A DNA stretch of 41,397 nucleotides from NCBI GenBank assembly GCA_031549115.1, contig JAVBQJ010000113.1:1-41397 (forward strand), given 5' to 3'. The position numbers and the translations under genes are program-made. The first letter of the stretch is position 1; every line of letters begins with the position of its first letter. Positions 23,334 to 32,058 of the stretch are shown here, one piece after another. This stretch comes from JAVBQJ01 sp031549115. Its GTDB lineage: Bacteria; Verrucomicrobiota; Lentisphaeria; Victivallales; Victivallaceae. The notes under the pieces were generated by a model. It was not told where the DNA came from and did no database searches. It was given only the letters and a program-made list of their open reading frames with translations.

Positions 23334-24506
23334 ATGCGAATCGAGCAGATGGATTTTTTCTATTACGCGTTGGACACGATTCAGGATATCGGGGACGGCA
23401 GCCAGGATGCGTTGCTGGTTCGCGTGGTTCTGGATGACGGCTCCATTGGATTCGGCGAGTGCGAAGCTTCTCCGTTGACCTCCATTGCCGCCTGGTGCTG
23501 TCCCATGTCGCACTCCGCATGCCATCCGTTGAAGGATACGGTCTCCGGTTTTACGATTGATTCGGCGGAGGATATCTTCGCTTTGACGGACAAGGTGCGA
23601 AGCCGCAGTTTCGACTTGCTGCAGGCGGATCATACCCTGTCCGGAATCGATATCGCGTTGTGGGACGCGTTCGGCAAACACTGCCGGGAACCGGTATGGA
23701 AGCTTCTGGGGTACTCCAGGGCATTCGCCAAGCGCCCTTATGCCTCCCAGTTGTTCGGGCTGTCGCCGCAGGAGACCTTCCGAAAAGCACAAAGGTGCCG
23801 CGAACAGGGGTTTTCCGCGGCCAAATTCGGGTGGGGGGTGTTCGGGCGTGATCTTCGGAATGACTGCGATCATATCGTTGCGGCCCGCGAAGGCCTGGGT
23901 TCCGAAGCCGATCTGATGATCGATGCCGGTACTTGCTGGGTGGCGGACGTCGATGCCGCCGCCGCCCGGAGCCGGGCCCTGGTTGAATGCCGGGTACTGT
24001 GGCTGGAAGAGCCGTTCCGTTCGGGCGCGCTTCCGGCCTATGCGGAATTCGGTGCCCGCTGTCCTCAGATAAAAGTGGCTGCGGGAGAGGGAGCGCACGA
24101 TGACGATATGGCGCGGAATATGATCGATTTCGCCCGGTTGGCGTTTGTCCAGATCGATACCGGACGCATCGGAGGGATATCCACCGCCTTCCGGGTGGCG
24201 GAATATGCGCAGCGCCGAGGAGTTCAGTATGTCAATCATACCTTTACGTCGCCACTGGCGCTTTCGGCGTCGCTGCAGCCTTACGCCGGAATCGCGGATG
24301 CGGAGCTCTGTGAATATCCGACCGAATGCTCCCTTCTGGCGCGGGCATTCACCAAACAGCCGCCGGTTCCCGACGCCGACGGAATGCTGCGACTTCCGGA
24401 AGCGCCCGGATTGGGAATCGAAGTCGATTTGCAGGCCTTGGAACCCTATCGGCGCGCCGTGGAAATCCGTTTCGACGGACAAACGATCTGGAGTCAAAGC
24501 AAATGA
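23334..24506 (+). CDS. Enolase-superfamily sugar-acid dehydratase (mandelate racemase subgroup)
   Basis: 390 residues from the second of two tandem ATGs (GGGGG spaced better for 23334 than for 23331). It has an N-terminal capping domain and a TIM barrel. Active-site elements are AAKFGWG (Lys164), MIDAGTCW (Asp197), LEEPF (about 224-228), AAGEG (Glu252), QIDTGRIGG and VNHTF (His302). The Lys, the three acidic metal ligands and the His of the mandelate-racemase subgroup are all present, so the enzyme should be active. Such enzymes dehydrate aldonic acids to 2-keto-3-deoxy acids; galactonate or fuconate are natural guesses here. The next gene overlaps by 4 bp. Confidence 0.88.
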   Translation: MRIEQMDFFYYALDTIQDIGDGSQDALLVRVVLDDGSIGFGECEASPLTSIAAWCCPMSHSACHPLKDTVSGFTIDSAEDIFALTDKVRSRSFDLLQADHTLSGIDIALWDAFGKHCREPVWKLLGYSRAFAKRPYASQLFGLSPQETFRKAQRCREQGFSAAKFGWGVFGRDLRNDCDHIVAAREGLGSEADLMIDAGTCWVADVDAAAARSRALVECRVLWLEEPFRSGALPAYAEFGARCPQIKVAAGEGAHDDDMARNMIDFARLAFVQIDTGRIGGISTAFRVAEYAQRRGVQYVNHTFTSPLALSASLQPYAGIADAELCEYPTECSLLARAFTKQPPVPDADGMLRLPEAPGLGIEVDLQALEPYRRAVEIRFDGQTIWSQSK

Positions 24507-25297
24507 ATCGCAAACCGTTTATTCTGGTCCCTCCTCCGGCTTTCGCCGATGCGGAAACCGGCCGGCGTTATTATCTGTGGCTGGCCGGCCATGGCATCGA
24601 CGGGCTCTTTCTGAACGGCAGCACCGGTGAGTTTACCATGCTTTCGCCACCGGAAAAAATCCGGACGATCCGGTGCGCGGCCCAATGCGTGGGCAGCCGG
24701 ATGCTGCTGATCGCGGGGGCGATCGAACCCACGGTGCCGCAGACCTTGCGGGCAATCGAAAACTACCGACACGCGGGCGCACATGCCGCCGCCGTTTGCC
24801 CACCCCTTTATTTCCGCCATTCCCAGGCGAATATTGTGACTTTCATCCATGCGATTGCCGACGCTTCCTGCCTGCCGCTCTATTTATACGACATTCCCGC
24901 CTTTACCTCCGGCATGAGTTTTGAAACCATTCAAGCGTTGGCCCGGCATCCGAATATTGCCGGCTTGAAAGACAGTTCCCGGGATTTCGTGCGGTTGGAG
25001 CGTTTACTTGGGGAGGTGAAACCGGAGCGGCCGGAGTTCCGGATTTTCACCGGGACCGAGGAGTTGTTGCTGGCGTCTTTGCTGATGGGTGCCGACGGCG
25101 CCACCATTGCGACGGCAGGTATCGAACCGGAGAAAGTGATGGCATTGGTTCACGATTACTGCGAAGGAGATTTGTCGCGGGCCAGGCAGAAGCAGCTGGA
25201 ATTAATGCCGTTGATTCGCGGTTATTTCGCCAAGGATTTTCCCGAAGGATTCAAAGAAGCGGTGGAAGCCAAAGGCTTCCCGGTGCGATGGGAGTGA
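24503..25297 (+). CDS. DHDPS-family lyase, putative 2-keto-3-deoxy sugar-acid aldolase
   Basis: 264 residues from the ATG overlapping the dehydratase stop. Family motifs: NGSTGEF (about 38-44, the Gly-Thr/Ser-Thr-Gly-Glu loop), YLYDIP (catalytic Tyr) and AGLKDSS (Schiff-base Lys, about 154). The N-terminus is full length, but the C-terminus is about 25-30 residues shorter than usual 290-300-residue members. The family includes dihydrodipicolinate synthase, N-acetylneuraminate lyase and 2-keto-3-deoxy-gluconate/galactonate aldolases. Directly after a sugar-acid dehydratase, cleavage of a keto-deoxy acid to pyruvate and an aldehyde is the best inference. Confidence 0.85.
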   Translation: MNRKPFILVPPPAFADAETGRRYYLWLAGHGIDGLFLNGSTGEFTMLSPPEKIRTIRCAAQCVGSRMLLIAGAIEPTVPQTLRAIENYRHAGAHAAAVCPPLYFRHSQANIVTFIHAIADASCLPLYLYDIPAFTSGMSFETIQALARHPNIAGLKDSSRDFVRLERLLGEVKPERPEFRIFTGTEELLLASLLMGADGATIATAGIEPEKVMALVHDYCEGDLSRARQKQLELMPLIRGYFAKDFPEGFKEAVEAKGFPVRWE

Positions 25298-25301
25298 CAC
25301 A

Positions 25302-27128
25302 ATGAAAGCTGTGACGTGCGAACTTCTTGCCTTTTATGACAATTTACCGGAGACCATCCCGTTGCCCGGAACGGGACGCGGGATAACGGCTTCGCTCCGC
25401 CGGAGCGAGTCCGGCGCGATCGCCCGGCTTCAGGTCAGCCTCGCCAATGTTTCCGCCGAAGAAATCTGCCTCCGGCGCGTATTTCTGCGCGTCCGTCCGG
25501 GACCTGGCCCCTATGAATATTATGCGCAGCGGAACCGCTGGAGCCTGGAAAACCGGGGAAGCTGGGCGCCCCTGGATGAACAATGCGTCGTATTGGCGCA
25601 CAAGGAGGGCCGGACCACCGAAGGCAATTCGCCATTTTGCGCCCTGCGTCGAATCGGACAAGACGCCGGAACGGCGTTTCACATCATCCCGCAGGGAAAT
25701 TGGCGAATCCGCATCGTGCCGCTTATCGACAGCAACACGGAACCCGAAGTGGCCGTCGATCTGGGCATCTGCGACGAAACCCTCGCCTTCCGGCTTGCCC
25801 CCGGCGCCTCCTGGGAGCTGCCGGAAGTACTGATCCACTCCTTTGCGGATTTCGACGGCGCGATGGAGGAGCTGCACCGCTATCTGCTGGAAAACCAGGC
25901 TCCGGCTTCCCAACGCCTGCCGGTGCTGTTCAACACCTGGTTCGACCGCTTCGAACAACTGGATGTGCCGCATTTGCGCCGGGAATTGGCCGCCGCCGCG
26001 GAAATCGGCTGCGAAGCGTTTGTCATCGACGCGGGCTGGTTCGGCCGCAATCCGGGTTGGCGGGAGGTGGGCGATTACCGGGAGCAGTTGGACCGGGCAT
26101 TTTTCGGAAACATGCGGGCGTTTGCCGAAGAAGTGCGGGCGCTGGGGCTCGACTTCGGCATTTGGATGGAGCCGGAGCGCTATTTCCCCGGCGTTCCCAT
26201 CCGGCAGGAACGTCCGGAGTGGTTTATCGCTTCGGACGAAAACGGTTGTTGCCGTCTCGACCTGACGTTGCCGGCCGCCTATGACTACCTGCGTGACGAA
26301 ATGGTGCGCTTGATCGAAACCTATGGACTCGGTTATATCAAAACGGATATGAATGCGAAGTTGGGACCCGATGATTCGGGGGCGGAACTTTATACCTACC
26401 AGCGGGCCTTTTTCCGGTTGATCGACGAGCTGAAAGCGCGTTATCCCCGGCTGGTCATCGAGAATTGTTCCAGCGGCGCCATGCGGAGCGATCTGGCTAC
26501 GCTGCGGCACTTCGATGTGATGTTTCCAAGTGACAATGTCAACCCCTGGACCATGCTTCCATGCCTGCATGGATTGTGGCGGCGGATGCTGCCGGGGCGA
26601 ATTGCGCGTTGGGTGTCGTTTCGGGAGCTGACAGAGGCGATTCCCAATTTTTCCGGCAAACCCGCGGTGATCACACCGGTGGAGGCGACGTGGGAGGAGT
26701 TTGAAAGCTGCGATCTGGAGTCATTGCTGATTGCCAATTTTACCGGGGGGCTGTATGGTTTTTCCGGCGATGTGGCCAGCTTGTCGGCAGACAACCGGCT
26801 TCTGGTGCGCCAGTATGTCGATTTATTCAAAAGCAAGCGGGATTTCATGCTTCGGGCCGCGGGGCATTGGCTGGAGGATTCGCCCCGCATGCAGGCGCTG
26901 GAGCTGGAACACGGGGGAAACGCGATTATTGAAGTATTCCATATCGCTTCGGATGCCCTCCGGGAATATACCGTTTTCCCGGTGAATCTGGAGCCGGAGG
27001 CGCAATACCGGGTCGATGACCGGATCCGATGCGGGCGCGACATCATGACCCAGGGCGTGACGTTCCGGTTGGAGGCGTTCCAACATTGGAAGTGGCGCGC
27101 GCGGATGCTGGTGCTGGACAAACAATAA
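25302..27128 (+). CDS. GH36 alpha-galactosidase, cytoplasmic
   Basis: 608 residues, no signal peptide. An N-terminal beta-sandwich (about 1-205) precedes the (beta/alpha)8 barrel. Barrel motifs: FNTWFDRFEQLDV (about 210), FVIDAGWFG (about 242), GIWMEPE, YIKTDMN with nucleophile Asp349, ENCSSGAMRSD and FPSDN with acid/base Asp411. These are the standard retaining GH36 catalytic residues. It should remove terminal alpha-galactosyl units from imported oligosaccharides. Length is slightly below typical 700-residue bacterial enzymes. Fifth gene of the operon; its likely product galactose fits the mutarotase/dehydrogenase/dehydratase/aldolase genes upstream. Confidence 0.92.
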   Translation: MKAVTCELLAFYDNLPETIPLPGTGRGITASLRRSESGAIARLQVSLANVSAEEICLRRVFLRVRPGPGPYEYYAQRNRWSLENRGSWAPLDEQCVVLAHKEGRTTEGNSPFCALRRIGQDAGTAFHIIPQGNWRIRIVPLIDSNTEPEVAVDLGICDETLAFRLAPGASWELPEVLIHSFADFDGAMEELHRYLLENQAPASQRLPVLFNTWFDRFEQLDVPHLRRELAAAAEIGCEAFVIDAGWFGRNPGWREVGDYREQLDRAFFGNMRAFAEEVRALGLDFGIWMEPERYFPGVPIRQERPEWFIASDENGCCRLDLTLPAAYDYLRDEMVRLIETYGLGYIKTDMNAKLGPDDSGAELYTYQRAFFRLIDELKARYPRLVIENCSSGAMRSDLATLRHFDVMFPSDNVNPWTMLPCLHGLWRRMLPGRIARWVSFRELTEAIPNFSGKPAVITPVEATWEEFESCDLESLLIANFTGGLYGFSGDVASLSADNRLLVRQYVDLFKSKRDFMLRAAGHWLEDSPRMQALELEHGGNAIIEVFHIASDALREYTVFPVNLEPEAQYRVDDRIRCGRDIMTQGVTFRLEAFQHWKWRARMLVLDKQ

Positions 27129-27148
27129 CAACAAAAGAAGGTATCACC

Positions 27149-28792
27149 ATGCCATACAAACCATTGTGTCCGACGGCGCGCCGCTGGGTGGAAACCGCAC
27201 TGCGGGAAATGACCATGGATGAAAAGCTGGCGCAATTGCTCCACCCGGAAGACCGGAACTATTCGGAACAGGAATGGATCGAGCTGTTGGAAAAGGTTCC
27301 GGTCGGAAGCGTTTTCATCGGCGATCATCCATCCGAAGAAATGATACGCAGAACCAGGCTCATCCAGGAGCACAGCCGGATTCCGGTGCTGATTTCCGCG
27401 GATATGGAAAACGGAGCCGTCATGATCACCGACGAGGTTCATGCCACGCATTTTCCTTACCCGATGGCTCTGGGGGCGTTGAACAACCCGGAGCTCGCCC
27501 GCAAGATGGGGGAAATCACCGCCCGGGAATCCCGAATGCACGGCGTGCATTGGACCCTTTCGCCGATCTGCGACTTGAATTTGAATCCCGACAATCCGGT
27601 AACCAACATTCGCGCCTTGGGTGACAATCCGGACAGAACCATTCCATTGCTGCAAAATCTGATTGCCGGTTTGCAGGCCGGCGACCGTATGGCCGCCTGC
27701 GGCAAGCACTTCCCGGGCGACGGCGTCGACGATCGCGACCAGCATATGGTCACCAGCTGCAACCTGTTGGCGATGGAAGATTATCGGCGGTTGTACGGCA
27801 AGGTCTGGAAGAGTGTCATCGAGGCGGGAATATTGACCGTCATGGCCGGCCATATCGCGTTGCCGGATTATCAGAATGCCGCCGACGATCCGGATCGCGC
27901 GCTGCCGGCGACCTTGTCCGGGGAGCTGCAGACGGATCTGCTGCGCGGCGAACTCGGCTTTGAGGGAGTGGTGGTTTCCGACGCCATTCCGATGATCGGC
28001 ATTGCCGGCCGGGTTCCCTACGATGAAATCGCGTGGCGCAACATTCAAACCGGATCGGATTCGGTATTGTTCGCCAATCCCGTGCGCGACTTTGAAAATC
28101 TCAAACGGGCACTTCGCGCGGGCAAGCTTTCCGAAGAGCGGGTCGAGGAGTCCTGCCGGAGAATTCTGGAGTTGAAGGCGCGTCTGAAGCTCCACGAAGA
28201 TTGTTTCGGCGCACCTTTGACCGATGCCGACTCCGCCGCCAACACCGGTATCGCCGAAAAGATCGCCACCTCCGCAGCGACGGTGTTGCGTTCGGTTCCG
28301 GGACGCCGTCCTGTTTCGCCGGACCGGGACAAGAAACTTCTCACGGTTTCCATGATCCGTTCCGATTCGATCATTCAACCGGCCGATCTCGAAGTGGTCG
28401 ATGAAGAGTTGCGCCGACGGGGTTTTGCGGTCGATCACCTGCGGAATCCAGGGCATCGGGAGCTCTTCGAAGCGCTGGAAACGTACGACCGGATTTTTAT
28501 CAATATGAGTACGCTCTCGCATGCCGGGCTGGTGCTCCGGCTGACGGGCAAGCCCGCGTTGGGGTTCTGGCGCGCCTTTTTCCGTCAAAAGCCCGAGAAG
28601 GTGGTATTCACTTCATTCGGTTCGCCTTATATGCTTTACGAGTTGCCGGCAATCGATAATTTGCTGTGCGTCTGGGGGAATCAATCCGTCTGCCAGCGCG
28701 CCGCGGTGAAAATCTGGTGCGGGGAAGCCGAACCGCAGGGCCGACTTCCGGTCCGGGAACACAAAGCACGAATTGTACATTACCCGTTTTAA
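27149..28792 (+). CDS. GH3 glycosidase, NagZ-like (putative beta-N-acetylhexosaminidase)
   Basis: 547 residues from the ATG at 27149 (AGAAGG upstream, 20 bp after the alpha-galactosidase stop). The (beta/alpha)8 domain has KHFPGDG (Lys186, His187) followed by an Asp-rich loop ending in DQH, and VVVSDA with nucleophile Asp278. The Asp-His pair after KHFPG is the acid/base dyad of NagZ-type GH3 enzymes, pointing to N-acetylglucosaminidase rather than glucosidase activity. A C-terminal alpha/beta domain (about 370-540) follows. No signal peptide, so cytoplasmic. Last gene of the operon starting at 21728. Confidence 0.87.
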   Translation: MPYKPLCPTARRWVETALREMTMDEKLAQLLHPEDRNYSEQEWIELLEKVPVGSVFIGDHPSEEMIRRTRLIQEHSRIPVLISADMENGAVMITDEVHATHFPYPMALGALNNPELARKMGEITARESRMHGVHWTLSPICDLNLNPDNPVTNIRALGDNPDRTIPLLQNLIAGLQAGDRMAACGKHFPGDGVDDRDQHMVTSCNLLAMEDYRRLYGKVWKSVIEAGILTVMAGHIALPDYQNAADDPDRALPATLSGELQTDLLRGELGFEGVVVSDAIPMIGIAGRVPYDEIAWRNIQTGSDSVLFANPVRDFENLKRALRAGKLSEERVEESCRRILELKARLKLHEDCFGAPLTDADSAANTGIAEKIATSAATVLRSVPGRRPVSPDRDKKLLTVSMIRSDSIIQPADLEVVDEELRRRGFAVDHLRNPGHRELFEALETYDRIFINMSTLSHAGLVLRLTGKPALGFWRAFFRQKPEKVVFTSFGSPYMLYELPAIDNLLCVWGNQSVCQRAAVKIWCGEAEPQGRLPVREHKARIVHYPF

Positions 28793-28835
28793 AATAATTC
28801 TTCTCAACGGAAACTGCCAAACACCGGAGGTCATT

Positions 28836-28853
28836 ATGAATCAAAACACATAA
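28836..28853 (+). other. Five-codon minimal reading frame with strong ribosome site
   Basis: CCGGAGGTCATT precedes ATG AAT CAA AAC ACA TAA. A five-residue frame behind a good Shine-Dalgarno, 66 bp before the pseudopilin start, could be a regulatory leader or the scar of a lost gene. Short enough to be chance. Confidence 0.25.
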
Positions 28854-28919
28854 CAACGACGTCGAGTGGAAGAAATATGGAATCTCGAAATCAAAAAGTT
28901 GAAGTTATGGGAGTTGAAA

Positions 28920-29591
28920 ATGAAAAAACATTTTACACTTATTGAATTGCTCGTCGTGATAGCGATCATTGCCATCCTCGCCAGTATGCTGTTGCCGGCG
29001 CTGGCCAAGGCCCGGGCCTCGGCCCAATCGATCAAATGTATTTCCAATTTCAAGCAGATCGGCACTGCGATTGCATTGTATGCCAATGACTATGGACAAT
29101 ATTTACCATTGGCCTATGACAATGACGACTCCGACAGTCCGAACTGCTACGGTACCGGCATGTTGGCGGAGCATATGCTCGGACAGGCCATTTCGTATGC
29201 CGACTGGAATCTGCCCAAGGTATTTTTCTGCCCGACCACCAATTCGGCCGGGGTCGACAAATCCGCCGACTCGCTGGATAAACACCCGGACTACGCATGG
29301 AACATGCGGGTCGGAGCGCTGAATATCGATTGGGGATATTATTATGTCCCGCGTAAGCTGGACAATGCCAAATATCCGTCATCGTTCGTTCCGGTCGCGG
29401 AAATAACCGGGTGGAACGCCTGGCCGGAAGTGCGTGAAAACAATGAACATCGTCACAATTACCGCGACAATGCGGTTTTCGCGGATGGTCATGCCGCCGC
29501 TGTCGACATTCTCAAAATGTCGGACGCCGATTTCAAGCTGTCCTATCAGTTTGTCGAAGGCGACGGTTACGGAACCGACCTGTGGCATTGA
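28920..29591 (+). CDS. Type II pseudopilin-like protein (H-X9-DG family)
   Basis: 223 residues from the ATG at 28920 (GGGAG nearby; an in-frame ATG at 28866 would add 18 charged residues, long for a prepilin leader). The prepilin signal is MKKHFTLIELLVVIAIIAIL, with cleavage before Phe, Glu at +5 and a hydrophobic helix. The C-terminal region holds HNYRDNAVFADG, an exact H-X9-DG motif, then GH. It starts a second gene block and stands directly before two secreted DUF4838 proteins, mirroring the pseudopilin-plus-secreted-enzyme arrangement at 4218-7731. Probable minor pseudopilin; specific role unknown. Confidence 0.9.
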   Translation: MKKHFTLIELLVVIAIIAILASMLLPALAKARASAQSIKCISNFKQIGTAIALYANDYGQYLPLAYDNDDSDSPNCYGTGMLAEHMLGQAISYADWNLPKVFFCPTTNSAGVDKSADSLDKHPDYAWNMRVGALNIDWGYYYVPRKLDNAKYPSSFVPVAEITGWNAWPEVRENNEHRHNYRDNAVFADGHAAAVDILKMSDADFKLSYQFVEGDGYGTDLWH

Positions 29592-29720
29592 TCCGGTGCG
29601 GGCTGGCGTCCTGATGTATTTTTCATGGCGGGAGTTCCCCGCAGCCTGCACACTTCCGCCCATCCAAACGCCCGGATCGGGAGGGGCGGTCAACAATTCT
29701 ATCGAGTTTGGGAGAATGCA

Positions 29721-32024
29721 ATGTTGAAAAAATTAATGGTGCTACCGGTATTGCTGGCGGTATTGTTGACATTCGCGGCAGGTGCCGAACGCAATCTGGC
29801 GGAGTATGGAATCGAGGTTGCCGAAAACGCCTCGCCCGCGGAAAAATTTGCGGCCGGAGAGTTGGCCGGGTATTTGCGGCGCGTCACCGGAGGCGCGGTT
29901 CCCGTCAACTCCGGCGCGGCGAATGTCATCCGTTTGAAATTCGATTCGTCGCTGGGCGAAGAAGAGTGGAGTATTCGCAGCGACGGTCCGGACATTGAAA
30001 TTGCCGGCGGCCGGCCGCGGGGCGTGCTCTATGGGGTTTATAACTTTCTGGAACGGTTTGCGGCTATCCGGTTTTTCGCTCCCGACTGCGAAGCGGTGCC
30101 GTTCAACCCGGATGTGTCGCTGCCGGAAAAAGTCGATATCCGGCGCAAACCGGCTTTTGATTACCGGCATATTTACGAGGATCACCGCTGGAATCTGCCG
30201 GAGGAGCAACTGCGGCAGCTGCAATTGTTTCAAGCCAGGGTACGCGGAAAACACTACTCCGACAATCCGGAGCTCGGTTTTTCCGGCTCCTACGGATCGC
30301 CGCGGGATTGCCACACCTTTTTCAATTACACGCAGGATGTCATCGCCTCGCATCCGGAATACCTGAGCATGGATTCGACCGGGAAGCGGGTGAAGCCGGC
30401 CGACAACGCCGGACCGGGTCAAGTTTGCTTCTCCAATCCGGAGGTCCGGCAGTATTTTATTCAAAAATTACGCTCCTACATTCGGAGCGATCGCGAAAAG
30501 GCCGACCGGTCCGGCGAAGCGTATCCCCGCTACTATGAAATTTCCGTCAACGACAATTCGGATTCCTGTTCCTGCCCCGCGTGCATGGCGTTTACCGCGA
30601 AAAGCAGCGGCACCGATCTTTTCATCGACTTTCTCAATCAGATCGCCACGGCGATCGAGACCGAATATCCCGATGTTGCGGTTTCGACATTGGCGTATGG
30701 TTTTTGTGTGGAACCCTCCGGGCCGGAAGGGATTCGGGCCGCCGATAATATCGTGGTCCGGGTGGCGCAACTGGGACCCGAAGTCCGGACGAGCGATACC
30801 GCCCGGGATACGTTGCGCACGCTTTCGCATCCCAACAATCAAGCCTCGCTGACCGCATTGGAGCAGTGGGCAAAGCAGGCGGCGCAGCTGGGTATCTGGG
30901 ATTATTGGGTGCTGTACGAGGACGGAACTTCGCCGTATCTGATGGTGCGCAATCTCGCGGAAAATCTCCGGACATTTCAGGCGTTGGGGGTACGCACTTT
31001 GTTTATCGAAGCGGAATGCGGAAGATGTTATTACCGGTCATTTCATGACCTGCGCGATTATTGCGGCTATAAGTTGATGGACGATCCGTCGCTGGACGTG
31101 GAACAGCTTGCCGAAGATTTCATCCGGAGCTACTATGGCCCCGCAGCCAAGCCGATGTCGCGTTACCGCGCTTATCTGGAGCAACGCATGGGCGAAGAAA
31201 GCGAATTCCTCGGCAAGGTCAACGCCTCGCGCCGAAGCTATCTTGACGCGCAGTTTTTCATCGACACCGAAGCCATGTTTGCCGAAGCCGAAGAGTTGGC
31301 CGCCGATCAACCGGAATACTTCAACCGGGTGCGCATCGAGCGTCAACCGGTCGACTATGTCGCATTCCGAAAGTATCCCGAACTCATTGCCTCCGGATAC
31401 CCGATTTCCCGGGAGCAATTGAGCGAGCGGCTGCTCGATGCCACCAGGCGCTTCTGTGAAAAATACTATCCGCTCGAAGCGGAGTTGCGCACTTCGTTCA
31501 TGGCGTCCGAGATTGACGCCATTCTCTCCGCGCCGCCGCTGCCGGAACAATTTCAAAACAAAACGATTACCGATATTTGCTTCACTTCGCCGGAGGTCGG
31601 CGAATATATGAGCAAAGTCGTCGATCCGGATGCCGCCGCCGGTGTCGCCGCGGTCCCGGCCCAACGGAGTCACACGGCGAAGGAGCTCCACGCCAAACCG
31701 ATCGCCTTCGGCATTTACGATCGGGATCGCGGAGAAACCAAAATCTCGGTGACGGTTCCCCAGGAAGAAGTTCCAACGGACGAAAAATACCATTGGTATT
31801 ATGTGGGCCGGGCCAAACTGGGCAAAATGAATGTGGTGTTCGCCCACTGGACCTGGCAGGTCACCCGGAGGATCGACGAAGCCTACCGCTCCACGTCGCC
31901 CAATGCGTCGTATGACGTGTATATTTCCATCAAAGTGCAAGGGCCGTCGTATGTCCCCGGCTCCACGCGGGAGGACGCCTTTCTGGTGGATCGGGTGATT
32001 GTCGAGTACCTGGGCGAACTCTGA
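29721..32024 (+). CDS. Secreted DUF4838 protein, putative glycan hydrolase
   Basis: 767 residues from the ATG at 29721 (GGGAG 7 bases before). The signal peptide MLKKLMVLPVLLAVLLTFAA is cut near AGA/ER. Residues about 20-125 form the alpha-glucuronidase/GH20 N-terminal-like domain, including YLRRVTGG, GGRPRGVLYG and FFAPDCEAVP. The central DUF4838 domain has SVNDNSDSCSCPAC and LGIWDYWVLYEDGTSPYL. The C-terminal 150 residues appear to be a separate beta domain. The family is widespread in Lentisphaerota and Planctomycetota and is presumed to act on polysaccharides; I know of no activity to assign. Tandem paralogue of the next gene. Confidence 0.88.
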   Translation: MLKKLMVLPVLLAVLLTFAAGAERNLAEYGIEVAENASPAEKFAAGELAGYLRRVTGGAVPVNSGAANVIRLKFDSSLGEEEWSIRSDGPDIEIAGGRPRGVLYGVYNFLERFAAIRFFAPDCEAVPFNPDVSLPEKVDIRRKPAFDYRHIYEDHRWNLPEEQLRQLQLFQARVRGKHYSDNPELGFSGSYGSPRDCHTFFNYTQDVIASHPEYLSMDSTGKRVKPADNAGPGQVCFSNPEVRQYFIQKLRSYIRSDREKADRSGEAYPRYYEISVNDNSDSCSCPACMAFTAKSSGTDLFIDFLNQIATAIETEYPDVAVSTLAYGFCVEPSGPEGIRAADNIVVRVAQLGPEVRTSDTARDTLRTLSHPNNQASLTALEQWAKQAAQLGIWDYWVLYEDGTSPYLMVRNLAENLRTFQALGVRTLFIEAECGRCYYRSFHDLRDYCGYKLMDDPSLDVEQLAEDFIRSYYGPAAKPMSRYRAYLEQRMGEESEFLGKVNASRRSYLDAQFFIDTEAMFAEAEELAADQPEYFNRVRIERQPVDYVAFRKYPELIASGYPISREQLSERLLDATRRFCEKYYPLEAELRTSFMASEIDAILSAPPLPEQFQNKTITDICFTSPEVGEYMSKVVDPDAAAGVAAVPAQRSHTAKELHAKPIAFGIYDRDRGETKISVTVPQEEVPTDEKYHWYYVGRAKLGKMNVVFAHWTWQVTRRIDEAYRSTSPNASYDVYISIKVQGPSYVPGSTREDAFLVDRVIVEYLGEL

Positions 32025-32058
32025 TCGTTTCAGAGTCACATGGAAAATATGGAAAGGA

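Noticed and set aside
26441..28588. 715-codon minus-strand open frame
   Set aside because: Antisense to the GH36 and GH3 genes with intact catalytic motifs; low-complexity, Arg/Gly/His-rich translation.
28873..28885. Single reverse TCCATAT before the pseudopilin (also one at 41103-41109) as extra sites of the shared operator
   Set aside because: Only one heptamer occurs at each place, without the 22-bp partner or promoter layout; a 7-mer is expected by chance in 41 kb.
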